Shown here piece after piece: positions 23,501 to 30,808 of a stretch of 64,000 nucleotides of DNA. The stretch lies in contig NC_134753.1 in the NCBI RefSeq assembly GCF_050436995.1, positions 4,898,001 to 4,962,000 of the forward strand, given 5' to 3'. The position numbers and the translations under genes are program-made. The stretch comes from Anticarsia gemmatalis (taxonomy: Eukaryota > Arthropoda > Insecta > Lepidoptera > Erebidae). Position 1 is the stretch's first letter; each line of letters opens with the position of its first letter. The notes beneath the pieces were generated by a model, which saw only the letters and a program-made list of their open reading frames with translations, was not told the DNA's origin and searched no databases.

Positions 23501-25438
23501 TTCACTTCTCTTACCTATTGTAAGACCATATTTTATTAGTTATTTAAGTTGTTAAAAGTTAATAAATAAGTGAGATACAATTATGATAATTTAAAAAATT
23601 ACATGTAGTTCTTTAACGTTATAATAACGTAAAACATAGTTTTAAATTCTATTAAAATAAAATATATTGATGTGAAAACTACACGCAAGGGTCTGTATCG
23701 ATAGACTATTTATCTAGTTTTTAATATTTGTTTGACTAACATTATCTTTATATTTTCCTTACAGAGTTAGGTGCAAACTTAGCAGGCCAAGAGACGTCGG
23801 GTCGTCGATCAGGACCTGTAGCGCCTGACACTACACCTTCAGCGATGTCTTCCGCGGCGTCGGCAAGAGAAACTCACGTCTTACATGCGCTCAGACATGA
23901 AAACCAAAAGTAAGAAACTCAACGCGAACAGCTTCTTATATAATTTATAGTTTATTGATAATATCATATGAATCAGTAGCTCGATTCTCTACTACTATCG
24001 ACAACCGGCTAGCTATCGAAAAATTTTGTATGAAAACTTATCAGCGCCTCTGGCGGAAGTCGTAGGAACTATTTTGGCAGTACAATTAAATGTCAAACTC
24101 TCGATACTCGATGGTTCGAATTGTTGCGAATCGCGCTATAGCACATTTTTGTTATGGCTTCTATAATATTTAATTATTATAGAAGAATTAATATAATATA
24201 CCATCGCACTCTGTGTTTTGACAGATTACATCAAGAGTTACTGGAAAGCTACACGCAATACCAGAGCCTACTCCGACAGATGTTAGAGGAACAGAAGATG
24301 CACACTATGATTCTCAGAGAATTGGTAGAGAAGAAGTCACGGTAAGCATATAGTAGTCTATAATAGTCTATTTTTACAACAATAATACACATAAACATGT
24401 AAAATACTCAAACAAATGTTTCGTTTGCTTCATAAATAGGTGTAATTCAAATCATTTATTTATTTTGGTCAAATGCAGACCCTTATTATATAGTCTTTAC
24501 AATTACTGAAACTACTACTAGCTCGGAAAAGGGGGTAGAGCCTTATGAGAAGAGCTAGCAAAATACACTATACTCTTTACGTTGCCATAAAATAAGCGCG
24601 GCCTCTACTTATATATCTTATTCTCTTTTCAGTGGCAGCACTCCCGAAGTAGTAGTAAGCGAATGCGAAGATACATCAGTAGGTGAAGGCAGCACTGTTG
24701 ATAGTGAGGAAGCTACGCGGCTACGAGACTGGGTCTCGGCGCGAGGTCTTCCGACGCACGTAGCCACGGCGCTGCTACGACACTGCTACGTGCTCACTGA
24801 TCTGCTACAGCATGCGCAGAGGGAGGATATTGCGAGGTTGCAACTCAAGTAAGTAATCGTTACTATGACATAAGTAATGAGATGTTGAAAATTCTTACTG
24901 TATTAGCTTTTATTTATAGTTTGATCATGGCTTCTTTATTTGTGGCCTGTTTATTACCCTAAAACTGAACTGATAGAAATGAACAATCATTCTCAGTTTA
25001 AGCCATCATGAGTCTTTTCTCCTTGTTAATAGATGCGTAACTTGAAAAACCGAGGCTTGGGAAATATACATCTAAAACATTAGCCTTCTACAAACTATAA
25101 GAAATTTGAAGAAATAAGCGTTTCGACATGTTTCTTAAATTAAACTTTCCTTTTAACTTTAAAGGGGTGGTATCGAGCTCCGTCTATGGCGTGCGATCCA
25201 AGAGCACCGCCTCCACTCAAGCCCCGCCCACCTACGACGTACGAGCAGCACAGAAACAGACATCGACAACAACTCCATAGTCGTAGTCGAATGCAACCGC
25301 TGCAAAGCAACCCGTAGAACACTCTCAAACAATTCCTCCTGCTCTAACAACCCAACGATCGTTATAAGAGACCAACAAATTAACGGAGATGACACCGTAG
25401 CTGAGTACTACGGAGATAACGGAGTTGTGAATCTTTGA
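2532..25438 (+). CDS. Ask1: Apoptosis signal-regulating kinase (ASK1/MAP3K5/15 family), 25 coding exons
   Basis: Cytosolic MAP3K that phosphorylates MAP2Ks upstream of JNK and p38 in oxidative and other stress. Exons: 2532-2580, 2654-2859, 3763-3957, 8229-8398, 9028-9306, 11155-11325, 11789-11901, 12920-13121, 13579-13687, 14172-14341, 14655-14835, 15100-15300, 15835-15985, 16953-17167, 17339-17434, 17529-17668, 17981-18130, 19265-19360, 21383-21476, 21984-22166, 22550-22814, 23765-23909, 24225-24341, 24633-24848, 25165-25438. All junctions are GT-AG, phases agree, and the sum is 1395 codons plus stop. Visible features: FEKLDFGET and HLGVRESF (residues 86-129); TPR-like region with CLCGRIYKD (about 300-480); PH-like domain (about 499-600); kinase with GKGTYG (630-635), K652, HRDIKGDN (744-751), DFG (765-767) and APE (790-792); RSISVP 14-3-3 site (S902); coiled coil (about 1180-1233); SAM-like domain (about 1260-1320). 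Activation sites equivalent to human T813, T838 and T842 are T756, T781 and T785. The first exon and exon 18 are the least certain. Confidence 0.96.
2654..2859 (+). CDS. Ask1: ASK1 exon 2 (residues 17-85)
   Basis: Starts after tag and ends before gtaagt in phase 0. The residues from 54 onward, beginning MDIACVLDVTQT, align with the start of the conserved ASK N-terminal domain. The first 36 residues depend on the mini-intron model and look poorly conserved. Confidence 0.85.
3763..3957 (+). CDS. Ask1: ASK1 exon 3, N-terminal regulatory domain (residues 86-150)
   Basis: 65 codons between ttttcag and gtaaaa. It carries FEKLDFGETNVLD and YHLGVRESF, the most recognisable signature of the N-terminal domain of ASK proteins. 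In vertebrates this region takes part in thioredoxin-regulated control of the kinase. Confidence 0.97.
4835..5020 (+). mobile_element. Non-autonomous Helitron remnant (186 bp)
   Basis: Begins with TC and ends with CTAG, lying between an A (4834) and a T (5021), which is the Helitron insertion rule. The 3' end has the expected hairpin (gacgt...acgtc, agacag...ctgtc) just before gggtccgctag. The internal words cgactggaccgattttgatg and gtgtgttcaagggg are typical of small lepidopteran Helitrons. Confidence 0.85.
7165..7262 (+). repeat. LINE 3'-tail fragment
   Basis: Matches the pattern ccaacccgcacttg/ccagcgtgg/...gaggagat...gctcagcagcggga, a dispersed lepidopteran retroelement tail. Confidence 0.65.
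8229..8398 (+). CDS. Ask1: ASK1 exon 4 (residues 151-207)
   Basis: Follows a 4.3-kb intron; acceptor ccttcag, donor gtgagt, ending in phase 2. This is a diverged part of the N-terminal domain. C169 in AGTCVTTN lies roughly where vertebrate ASK1 has its thioredoxin-linked cysteine, but I cannot align it firmly. Confidence 0.93.
8483..8625 (-). repeat. tRNA-derived SINE, degenerate minus-strand copy
   Basis: The minus strand carries a B-box-like gattcgatttcc, then taacaattatttgtg, tgtttgtaaaagtccccacg, acacaag and gcgggagttgt, in the same order as the fuller copy at 16111-16320. Confidence 0.7.
9028..9306 (+). CDS. Ask1: ASK1 exon 5, start of central regulatory region (residues 207-300)
   Basis: Carries SDLRKAREIYSGQELA and SFREIQDYDAIV, clear counterparts of the vertebrate motifs NDIRKARNLYTGKELA and SYRDIQDYDSIV. 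This is the beginning of the TRAF-binding/TPR-like region. Ends in phase 2 before gtgagt. Confidence 0.97.
9374..10242. mobile_element. 869-bp inverted-repeat element packed with CACAGTA motifs
   Basis: Ends are agctctgccgtcgtaaatgt and the inverted tttacgacggcagagct, followed inward on both sides by (a)aacacagtaac. About fifteen copies of cacagta or tactgtg, several paired as small palindromes, are spread through the element (for example near 9397, 9412, 9741, 9803, 9818, 9866, 9893 and 10213). No ORF of note. Target duplication not resolved. Confidence 0.8.
10863..10920. repeat. Perfect 23-bp inverted repeat with 12-nt loop
   Basis: Arms 10863-10885 and 10898-10920 are exact reverse complements around tttcacccaata. 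It lies within ASK1 intron 5, about 230 bp before exon 6. A third partial copy (tattggtaaca) precedes it near 10851. Confidence 0.9.
11155..11325 (+). CDS. Ask1: ASK1 exon 6, TPR-like region (residues 300-357)
   Basis: Contains DMLCLCGRIYKDKFVES, matching the vertebrate CLCGRIYKDMFLDS segment. Acceptor tttttcag, donor gtatgt, phase 2. Confidence 0.97.
11789..11901 (+). CDS. Ask1: ASK1 exon 7, TPR-like region (residues 357-395)
   Basis: Encodes EYAGINLATLLVIAGNDF, equivalent to the vertebrate GINYAVLLLAAGHQF helix pair. Ends in phase 1 before gtatgt. Confidence 0.95.
11902..12919 (+). other. ASK1 intron 7
   Basis: AT-rich; a more GC-balanced part at about 12040-12260 contains words such as gagtatcggatatcgcg that recall the local MITE family, but no boundaries can be set. 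Confidence 0.4.
12920..13121 (+). CDS. Ask1: ASK1 exon 8, TPR-like region (residues 395-462)
   Basis: Contains LIGKKGSLSSLKDYWDVATF and FKLKPPNWYLKSTI, matching LLGKKGNLEKLQSYWEVGFF and FKLKTPAWYLKSIV of the family. Acceptor ttctag, donor gtatgt, phase 2. Confidence 0.97.
13579..13687 (+). CDS. Ask1: ASK1 exon 9 (residues 462-498)
   Basis: Encodes FWMEYFVEATKSS and ends in RFP, where the vertebrate proteins read FWMDFLVEATKTD and RFPVLILEPTK. Phase 0 end before gtaagt. Confidence 0.95.
14001..14129. repeat. Short inverted-repeat element (MITE-like) in intron 9
   Basis: Terminal inverted repeats tataacgcaacgggtctta and taagacccgttgcattata enclose ctgtaaccacggtcgatac and cgatcgaaacgtcggg, a dispersed lepidopteran repeat motif. 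Confidence 0.75.
14172..14341 (+). CDS. Ask1: ASK1 exon 10, PH-like domain first half (residues 499-555)
   Basis: Begins VLILETTKVYMPSYV, the conserved opening of the ASK PH-like domain, which in vertebrate ASK1 primes MAP2K phosphorylation. Phase 2 end before gtaagg. Confidence 0.96.
14655..14835 (+). CDS. Ask1: ASK1 exon 11, PH-like domain second half (residues 555-615)
   Basis: Contains ERCLFLYVSENSDDFQIFL, equivalent to the family motif ERCCFLYVLHNSDDFQIYF. The later part is the linker to the kinase domain. Donor gtaagt, phase 0. Confidence 0.96.
15100..15300 (+). CDS. Ask1: ASK1 exon 12, kinase N-lobe with P-loop and catalytic lysine (residues 616-682)
   Basis: Encodes the glycine loop GKGTYG (630-635), K652 of the AVK motif and the helix-C glutamate in HEEI (E668). 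The exon is strikingly GC-rich: nearly every third codon base is G or C, while all other exons and the flanking introns are AT-rich. The protein sequence is fully typical, so this is a local base-composition effect. Long open frames on both strands here are by-products of the GC content. Confidence 0.98.
15394..15718 (+). repeat. LINE 3' tail with trinucleotide run, in intron 12
   Basis: Contains gaaggcccgttaaactgtgg, cagataggcagtcgctccat, aaaacactggtattcagctg, ccggtgagactggaagccga, aacatagtttgggaaaaagg and ends in (att)n. This is a frequent lepidopteran non-LTR 3' end. Confidence 0.8.
15835..15985 (+). CDS. Ask1: ASK1 exon 13, kinase hinge (residues 683-733)
   Basis: Encodes FMEQVPGGSLSALLRSKWGP with a methionine gatekeeper, as in human ASK1. 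Phase 1 end before gtaaga. Confidence 0.98.
16111..16320 (+). repeat. tRNA-derived SINE (210 bp) in intron 13
   Basis: Internal pol III promoter is visible: A box tggtgcagtggt at 16120-16131 and B box ggttcgattcc at 16160-16170. A unique body (gtaaaagtccccgcgacaca, gcgggagttgtg) and an (aaat)n tail at 16300-16320 follow. It does not fold as a functional tRNA gene. Confidence 0.88.
16953..17167 (+). CDS. Ask1: ASK1 exon 14, catalytic and activation loops (residues 733-804)
   Basis: Contains HRDIKGDN (744-751; D746 is the catalytic base), DFG (765-767) and the activation loop up to APE (790-792). T756, T781 and T785 match human regulatory T813, T838 and T842. The threonine two residues after human T838 is alanine here (A783). 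Confidence 0.98.
17339..17434 (+). CDS. Ask1: ASK1 exon 15, kinase C-lobe (residues 805-836)
   Basis: Encodes ADIWSLGCTVVEMATGNPPF (subdomain IX), followed by ELGSPQAAVFK. Phase 0 at both ends. Confidence 0.98.
17529..17668 (+). CDS. Ask1: ASK1 exon 16, end of kinase domain (residues 837-883)
   Basis: Encodes VGYYKMHPEIPHELSNKAKN and the subdomain XI segment FEAKPEERATAAELLEDPF. Phase 2 end. Confidence 0.97.
17981..18130 (+). CDS. Ask1: ASK1 exon 17, 14-3-3 docking segment (residues 883-933)
   Basis: Contains RSISVP with S902 at the position of human S966. This is a mode-I 14-3-3 site whose phosphorylation restrains the kinase in vertebrates. The rest is a low-complexity serine-rich linker. 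Confidence 0.95.
18131..19264 (+). other. ASK1 intron 17
   Basis: AT-rich unique sequence with no repeat or further exon that I can support. Confidence 0.5.
19265..19360 (+). CDS. Ask1: ASK1 exon 18, possible cassette exon (residues 933-965)
   Basis: A 96-nt open segment with a strong pyrimidine-rich acceptor (ttatttcccccgtcaag) and a cag/gtaaac donor. It keeps the frame: both ends are phase 2, so exons 17 and 19 also join directly. It encodes a Ser/Thr/Pro-rich stretch including RTASSMLSPILIYPP. There is no vertebrate counterpart I recognise. It could be constitutive, alternative or, less likely, spurious. Confidence 0.65.
19361..21382 (+). other. ASK1 intron 18 (2.0 kb)
   Basis: Contains MITE copy 1 (20189-20360); the rest is AT-rich. 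No additional exon is needed for the frame. Confidence 0.6.
20189..20360 (+). repeat. Local MITE family, copy 1
   Basis: Begins tagcgcgattct and ends gattgcgcta (terminal inverted repeat). Core words are gacaaccggctagctatcga, cagcgcctct, tttggcagtacattttaaatg and tcgatactcg. Confidence 0.85.
21383..21476 (+). CDS. Ask1: ASK1 exon 19, linker (residues 965-996)
   Basis: Serine-rich linker with DSSDTLLNRRSSSGGLLSPE. Acceptor tgttttag, donor gtaaga; phase fits whether or not exon 18 is included. Confidence 0.88.
21590..21756 (+). repeat. RTE-like non-LTR 3' tail fragment
   Basis: Contains cgatgatatatagcctatag, ccttcctcgataaatg, agtagtttctgagattaacg, an (aaac)n run and tataatattagtatagatt. Very similar to 30225-30375. 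Confidence 0.75.
21984..22166 (+). CDS. Ask1: ASK1 exon 20 (residues 997-1057)
   Basis: Encodes GFYLLKKDSQRRLTLSRVLEQ, matching vertebrate GFFMLRKDSERRATLHRILTE, the start of the conserved region after the kinase domain. Phase 0 at both ends. Confidence 0.97.
22550..22814 (+). CDS. Ask1: ASK1 exon 21 (residues 1058-1146)
   Basis: Contains LKEELDFDSNAI and SIKPHWMFALDNLVRNAVQ, equivalent to the highly conserved KPHWMFALDSIIRKAVQ segment of the C-terminal helical domain. Phase 1 end. Confidence 0.97.
22815..23764 (+). other. ASK1 intron 21
   Basis: Unique AT-rich DNA with a small GC palindrome (agcgcgttttaaagcgcgct) at about 23318-23337. Nothing else recognised. Confidence 0.45.
23765..23909 (+). 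CDS. Ask1: ASK1 exon 22 (residues 1146-1194)
   Basis: An Ala/Ser/Pro-rich linker leading into the coiled coil (RETHVLHALRHENQK). Phase 2 end before gtaaga. Confidence 0.93.
23977..24138 (+). repeat. Local MITE family, copy 2
   Basis: tagctcgattctctac at the start and gaatcgcgcta at the end; core gacaaccggctagctatcga and cagcgcctct. It lies in intron 22, 86 bp before exon 23. Confidence 0.88.
24225..24341 (+). CDS. Ask1: ASK1 exon 23, C-terminal coiled coil (residues 1194-1233)
   Basis: Encodes LHQELLESYTQYQSLLRQML and further Glu/Lys/Leu-rich heptads, the family's C-terminal coiled coil used in dimerisation. A MITE copy ends 86 bp upstream of its acceptor. Confidence 0.96.
24450..24560 (-). 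repeat. LINE 3' end, minus orientation
   Basis: The minus strand reads gctagctcttctcataaggc and tctaccccc, ending in an aataaatgatttg-like tail. The same segment in plus orientation occurs at 60075-60225. Confidence 0.75.
24633..24848 (+). CDS. Ask1: ASK1 exon 24, SAM-like domain first part (residues 1233-1305)
   Basis: After an acidic linker it encodes RLRDWVSARGLPTHV and YVLTDLLQHAQREDIARLQL, matching the ASK SAM-like domain (DWLRVNG and YTLLDVLYYVTRDDLKCLRL). Phase 2 end. Confidence 0.96.
25165..25438 (+). CDS. Ask1: ASK1 exon 25, SAM-like domain end and long C-terminal tail (residues 1305-1395)
   Basis: Encodes KGGIELRLWRAIQEHR (end of the SAM-like domain; vertebrate RGGMLCTLWKAI), then a 75-residue tail and a TGA at 25436-25438. 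Vertebrate ASK1 ends within about ten residues of this motif, so the tail is extra. It includes a CNRC pair (C1348, C1351). Confidence 0.95.
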
Positions 25439-28390
25439 CTACTGCGCGGATGGTGCACTCTGCAATAAGGTCTCAGTATTTAGGGAATGACTAGCGTAAA
25501 AAGGCTCAAATAATTGCTAAAGGTTTGTAAATGGTGCTAATTATTTTTTGTTACTTTTTAAGCAATTTCAAGTCACTTAATATTTAATAGCTTTTGTTGC
25601 GGGTAGATAGAAATTACTCGACTCAAATATAGTACTGCACATATGACTTTTTAACAGTAGCAATATAAAACAGCACTTTTGCTTACAGCTGATTTATTGT
25701 AGTTCCTGGTCGTTCCCGATTGTTAAAGTGATAAGCAATTTTGAGACAATATCACCTATTATAGTCATGTTTCCCACTCGTATTGAATAGTGTAGGTTTA
25801 TATCGATAAAGTAGATATGATTTTGTAAAATCAAAAATAGTTGTGCCCGTTAGAAATTGTAGTGTTTGAAATTCTAACAAAATTAGCGGTCTATGCAATG
25901 AAACCGTATTCATAAAAAGCTTTAAAAACACACTCCTATTATGAAATTCGTAAATTTTACAGTCCAATCGTTGTTTTAACGAGATTGTCACTAAAACTTC
26001 CATTTATTCCTTTTGCGAAGATAGCTAGTTGTAATAGTACAGAATTCCTAAGGTTTCATTGTGTAGACTAAAGCATTGCTTCCGTAACAACTGTAGTGTG
26101 TTCGCTTCGTCGAATTGCTATTGCTCTCACAAGATTAATAAAAGCTAACGCTTGAGGCCTTGAGTGTATCATCCGAATAATTCACGTGTAAATATAGCTT
26201 CATATTTATTAATTATCACTAGTCCTTGTAAATATTCTTGTTAAGCATAATATTAAGTTACGAACCGGTGGTCGATTGTAACTCAACTTTAGTCTGCATT
26301 ACGACATAAAGCCGATACAAATCAATAAATAACTTAAACGTGAACTCTATGTGTACGACATTCGTGCATCGGATTCGATGCGTGCACGAATAAATGATTT
26401 GCACGCATTATGTGCACCTGTAGTCAGCGTAAACAAATTCAATTGAAATGTCGTAATAAAATATGTAGGGCTATAATAGTAATAGGAAAATATCAAGTAA
26501 TTTATGTAACTTTCAGCTTACAAGTAAAACAATTTGATATTAATTGATATACACTGTCGACATCAAATAAAAATTGTCGCTCAAAGCGTAATGTGTAGAA
26601 ACTACACTACAAATATGTCTTAATATACGCTTTCACGCCTAAAATGATAAATCGAAAATAGACTTAGATTAAACACTTCATGATATAACAAGCTTCTATA
26701 TTAATAGAGCATTGAATGGGGCCTAAAAGTTTGTATAAAAATCATAATTTACACTCGAAAAACTTACTATTTTGAATGTAAAATATCGCACAATATCATT
26801 AGAATGGTGCTACTGCGTTGTGATGATAATATTAATAAACGAGTGCCTTTTAGCGCTTATAGTGTTCACAGCTCACAAATATTAAAGTTATGCGTTATAC
26901 AGTTACTTATACTAATGTTGCGAATTAGATAGCACTAGAGGTATATTTATTATGTGCTAAGTGTCTCAATATATTGAGTTAAATGTTAGAACCACACGAA
27001 TATTGCACGCGCAGCTATAAATGTCATGAAAGTAAAAAATAGTTCTACTGTATCTTGTTATTACGAAAGCGCAGAAAATCGTATCAAGACGAACGTTCGA
27101 ACGATTGACGTCACTATTTCTTAAAAATGACGCGTATTTCGATCGAATTGATGAATGAATTTGTTTAATAAAATTGATAACCTTGCGAACTAGCAAGTTC
27201 ATTTCTACATTTAGTACCTTCGTCACTCCCCGGTCGAAGTAAAAGTCTTTATTAAAGCAACAGTAAATAAATATTGTTGTATTTTGCAAGCTTCAATAAA
27301 GCTCGTACCCTGTATTTTTCTGTACTTGTAAACCAGTCTTTTGACGGTCTTACAGTCTGCACATAGAATGAGTTTTCGCAAGACTATAAGTCAAACTATA
27401 CGGGCGGATACGCACAATAGAAACTCGCACGCATTCGAACGTACGAAAATGAACTAGTTCGTACATACGCCTGTTAAAAAATCGCTTATAAAGCTATCAT
27501 GTAGTGAGTAGTTTTACGTGTTCATGTTATTCGCTAAGACTTTAATATCAAAACGACTAAAGCTAAACGTACGTCTATTTACAAAGTGCCCCACAATAAA
27601 ATTTAATATAAGAATACAATATTTTTCTAATAAGATGCTATCATTGTTTTGAGTGCCATACGTACATATATCGCTATATATTAAGATATTGTTATTAACT
27701 GTAAATTTTATTATAAAACATGATCTGAGCGCTATAATAATGTGAATTGTAGCTAGTGCTAAACGTATATACTTTTTGTATATTGTATGTTTCACATAAC
27801 CTTTCAACCAAATAATAAATCATTGTGTGATTTTGTGTTAACAAGTGTCTTAACAAACTTAGCTTATGCTATTGCCTATAACTATCATATTTAAATCTTT
27901 GGCGTAACTATTCAGCTTAGACCATAAAAAGAAACCTACACACAGTTTCATAGAATTTGAAAGCTTACTCGCATTATTTTCAGTCCCGCTACATGGCATA
28001 TGAGGACTTCTTTTGTCTCTCACTGCCTTTTAAAGAAGCTATTTTGCCGTCTATTTCGCTCTTATTATAGAGTCAAGCCGATAGTTACCTTCAACCCAGT
28101 GCCCTTTAAACATCCATTTTTGTCGTCGATATTTGCTGTTTTAAATATTTCTCCGTAATAAAATTACAATGAAATAGAGTACTCTTATATAATACATGAG
28201 TCTCAAGCGTCTAAATATAATAATAAAAGGACGACTTCCTCAATTTTCTGCTCTAAAGAGCTCTAATATGTTACGCTACTGATTTTAACTAGGCAACCTA
28301 ATACTCAGTAATACTGTTATGAAGTACAAATATCTTATGTAATACATAACATAAGTAATAGATACTTATATATTTACAATATATAAAAAT
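25439..28390 (+). other. ASK1 3' UTR and downstream flank
   Basis: About 3 kb of AT-rich, repeat-poor DNA without coding frames. Possible poly(A) signals are aataaa near 26138 and near 27294, the latter followed by a T/GT-rich stretch. A hairpin-forming segment (ttcgtgcatcg...) lies near 26360. The real transcript end cannot be fixed from sequence alone. Confidence 0.45.
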
Positions 28391-30224
28391 ACGCTTGGTT
28401 ATATTCGGGATGAAACCCCAAATAATGTGGGTGCGCTTGTCAAACCTGATATGTGCAATTTTAGAATTACAAAACGACGCAAATACTGTTTTTGGTAGTG
28501 TATTATGTTTGGAAAAAACAAGTCAACATTTCACAAAAGACAATATTTTCTACCATATTTTGTTATACTATTATTATTATCCCAACCTGCCCGTGGCCAG
28601 CGTGGTGCACTAAAGATCGACACGCTTCCTCATTCTGGGAATATAAAAAAAATCCGGTTCAATTTTTTTATGTCGTTACATTTTAAATTTTACAATTTCT
28701 GGGCCGAATTAAAATTTTTAAAATGCTCATATCAGGTTTGACAGACACCGACGATAAATTGTTCTTAGTTTTAGATTTAAGTGTTAATTTCAACTCGCTA
28801 AATTGTTAATTTGAGCTAATGTAAGTAGGTACTAAAATAATAGCTTTAATTTAAAATCATTAATAAGGTAAGCGTAATAATTGTTTTTGTTTGGATTTTT
28901 TAGGTTATTTTCAAGTTTGTACTATTATTGTATGGGAGTATGAAATTTTGATTCTCACGTTAAATTAGAATGTCTAATTAATAAATATTTAGATCAAAAC
29001 ATCAACTGCATATTTCATACTGTCATTTCTTATTCATAGTTTAAAAGTATTGTTTGATATACACAGAAAAAAACCAATCACAATTGATTAGTTTGTTCTA
29101 AAGGAATGTTTAGTTTCTCAAAATCTTTGTTTTTGTTTATAAATCAGATTACCTATATGAAAGTAAAAGTCTTGCGTTGGTTATATTTAAAATGATTTAG
29201 CAGAAGATACCTTTATTATGAATATTTTTTGTTAAATAATCCCTTTGGAATTATAAGTTTCAGTCTTCCTTTTACGGTAGACTTTTGTCTGCAATCAAAG
29301 AGTCTTTACAAAAACGTCAATTTCTTTATACATTATTGTATTCATTGGTTCTTTACTACACATATGTATTTACTTAAAACATGTAAATCAAAGTTCATTG
29401 GACCTTTACGTCAATCAATAACTATACCTACTCTTAGGTAAAATCTGCCCATATATTTTATATGATTTCTTTGAGTAGCTAATTAATAAATGATTAATGA
29501 TGAAATATGTACTTTTTTACCACCTACTTACCCATTTTTTTATCTTACCTTTACCTATTTTAGAGAAGAAATAGAAAGTATACAAGGCTTGGCTAGCAGC
29601 GTCGTAAACTCACACCGAAACTACCTCTCAAGAGAAGATCCTTATCAATAGAGGCACAGCAAAAAGCTAACGCGATTTACTTTAAGTAAATCAGTTTAGC
29701 TAACGGCAAAGCAATCAAGACAACGGAAATTTTAATGAAATGTTTCAGTTTTATTAACCGAAAATAATTAATTTATCCAAAATATGGCAAGATACTACAC
29801 AGCAAATAACCCTGCTTTCCTTTTAGTATAAGTCAGTACGTCTTATCCATACATCAAGCAATAATAGTTGCAAGACTTTTTTAAGTATTACCTATTTTAT
29901 AGTTACTTAACTGCCGTAGTACAAACCCGTGGCAAATATCCTATGTCGAAACAAGCCATGGTGTTGTCATGTCGTATCAAGGCACTGATAGTAATATATT
30001 CCGAGCATGTATTGTGTTTTGAAACTCGATAGGTAGCGCTACCTGTCGCGTTCTATGAATGCCAATACGACGTGTTTGTTCTGCACGCTCGCTAGGGAAA
30101 TAAACAAGTTTTTACTTTGGTTTAACTTTAAATATAGTCCCAATAATAGAGAATGTAGACAACAGACAATCTTAATCCTGTTGTTAAACCATTTCTGCCC
30201 CTACCTAGGTACCTATTATTCCCT

Positions 30225-30375
30225 CGCCGTAGCGTGATGTTATATAGCCTAAAGCCTTCCTCGATAAGTGGTCTATTGAACACAAAAATATTTTTTCAAT
30301 TTGAACCAGTAGTTCCTGAGATTAGCGCGTTCAAACAAACAAACTCTTCTGTTTAATAATATTAGTTTAGATTTA
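30225..30375 (+). repeat. RTE-like non-LTR 3' tail fragment
   Basis: cgtagcgtgatgttatatag, ccttcctcgataagtgg, agtagttcctgagattagcg, (aaac)n, taatattagtttagatt: a diverged copy of 21590-21756. Confidence 0.75.
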
Positions 30376-30597
30376 TAATTAGTTTAGATTAGGCTACTGT
30401 AGGTATGTAGAATGATACGTGTGAATTATAATATAGGTATGAGACGTTAAGTATATAATTTAATTAACCCTTAGCTTATGTTATTAAGGCTACCTAACAC
30501 AAGATAATTATAATAGACACGTATGTACACTGACATAGTAATCCGATCAAGCTAATCTAGCGACTCAGTAATCTTCACACATAAAGATCTTTTAATC

Positions 30598-30808
30598 TAT
30601 ACTAGAGGCCACCCTTGACTTTGTCCGCGTTGAAACCCTTCCCGCGTAAATCCCGATTCCTCGGGAACTCCGGGATAAAAGTAGCCTGTGTGCTATTCTG
30701 GGTCTTGGAAATTTCATCGTAATCGGTTCAGGGGTATTTGCGTAAAAGAGTAACAAAGTACATACATACATTCTCACAAACTTTTGCATTTATAATATTA
30801 ATAGGATA
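30598..30808 (+). repeat. Non-LTR/SINE 3' tail of the type common in Lepidoptera
   Basis: Contains ttgactttgtccgcgttg, cgggataaaagtagcctgtg, aatttcatcgtaatcggttc and ends tataatattaataggat, the typical RTE-type 3' end. Confidence 0.8.

Noticed and set aside
26966..27807. Minus-strand frames of 107 and 97 codons downstream of ASK1
   Set aside because: They lie in the probable 3' UTR/flank and have no recognisable protein features.
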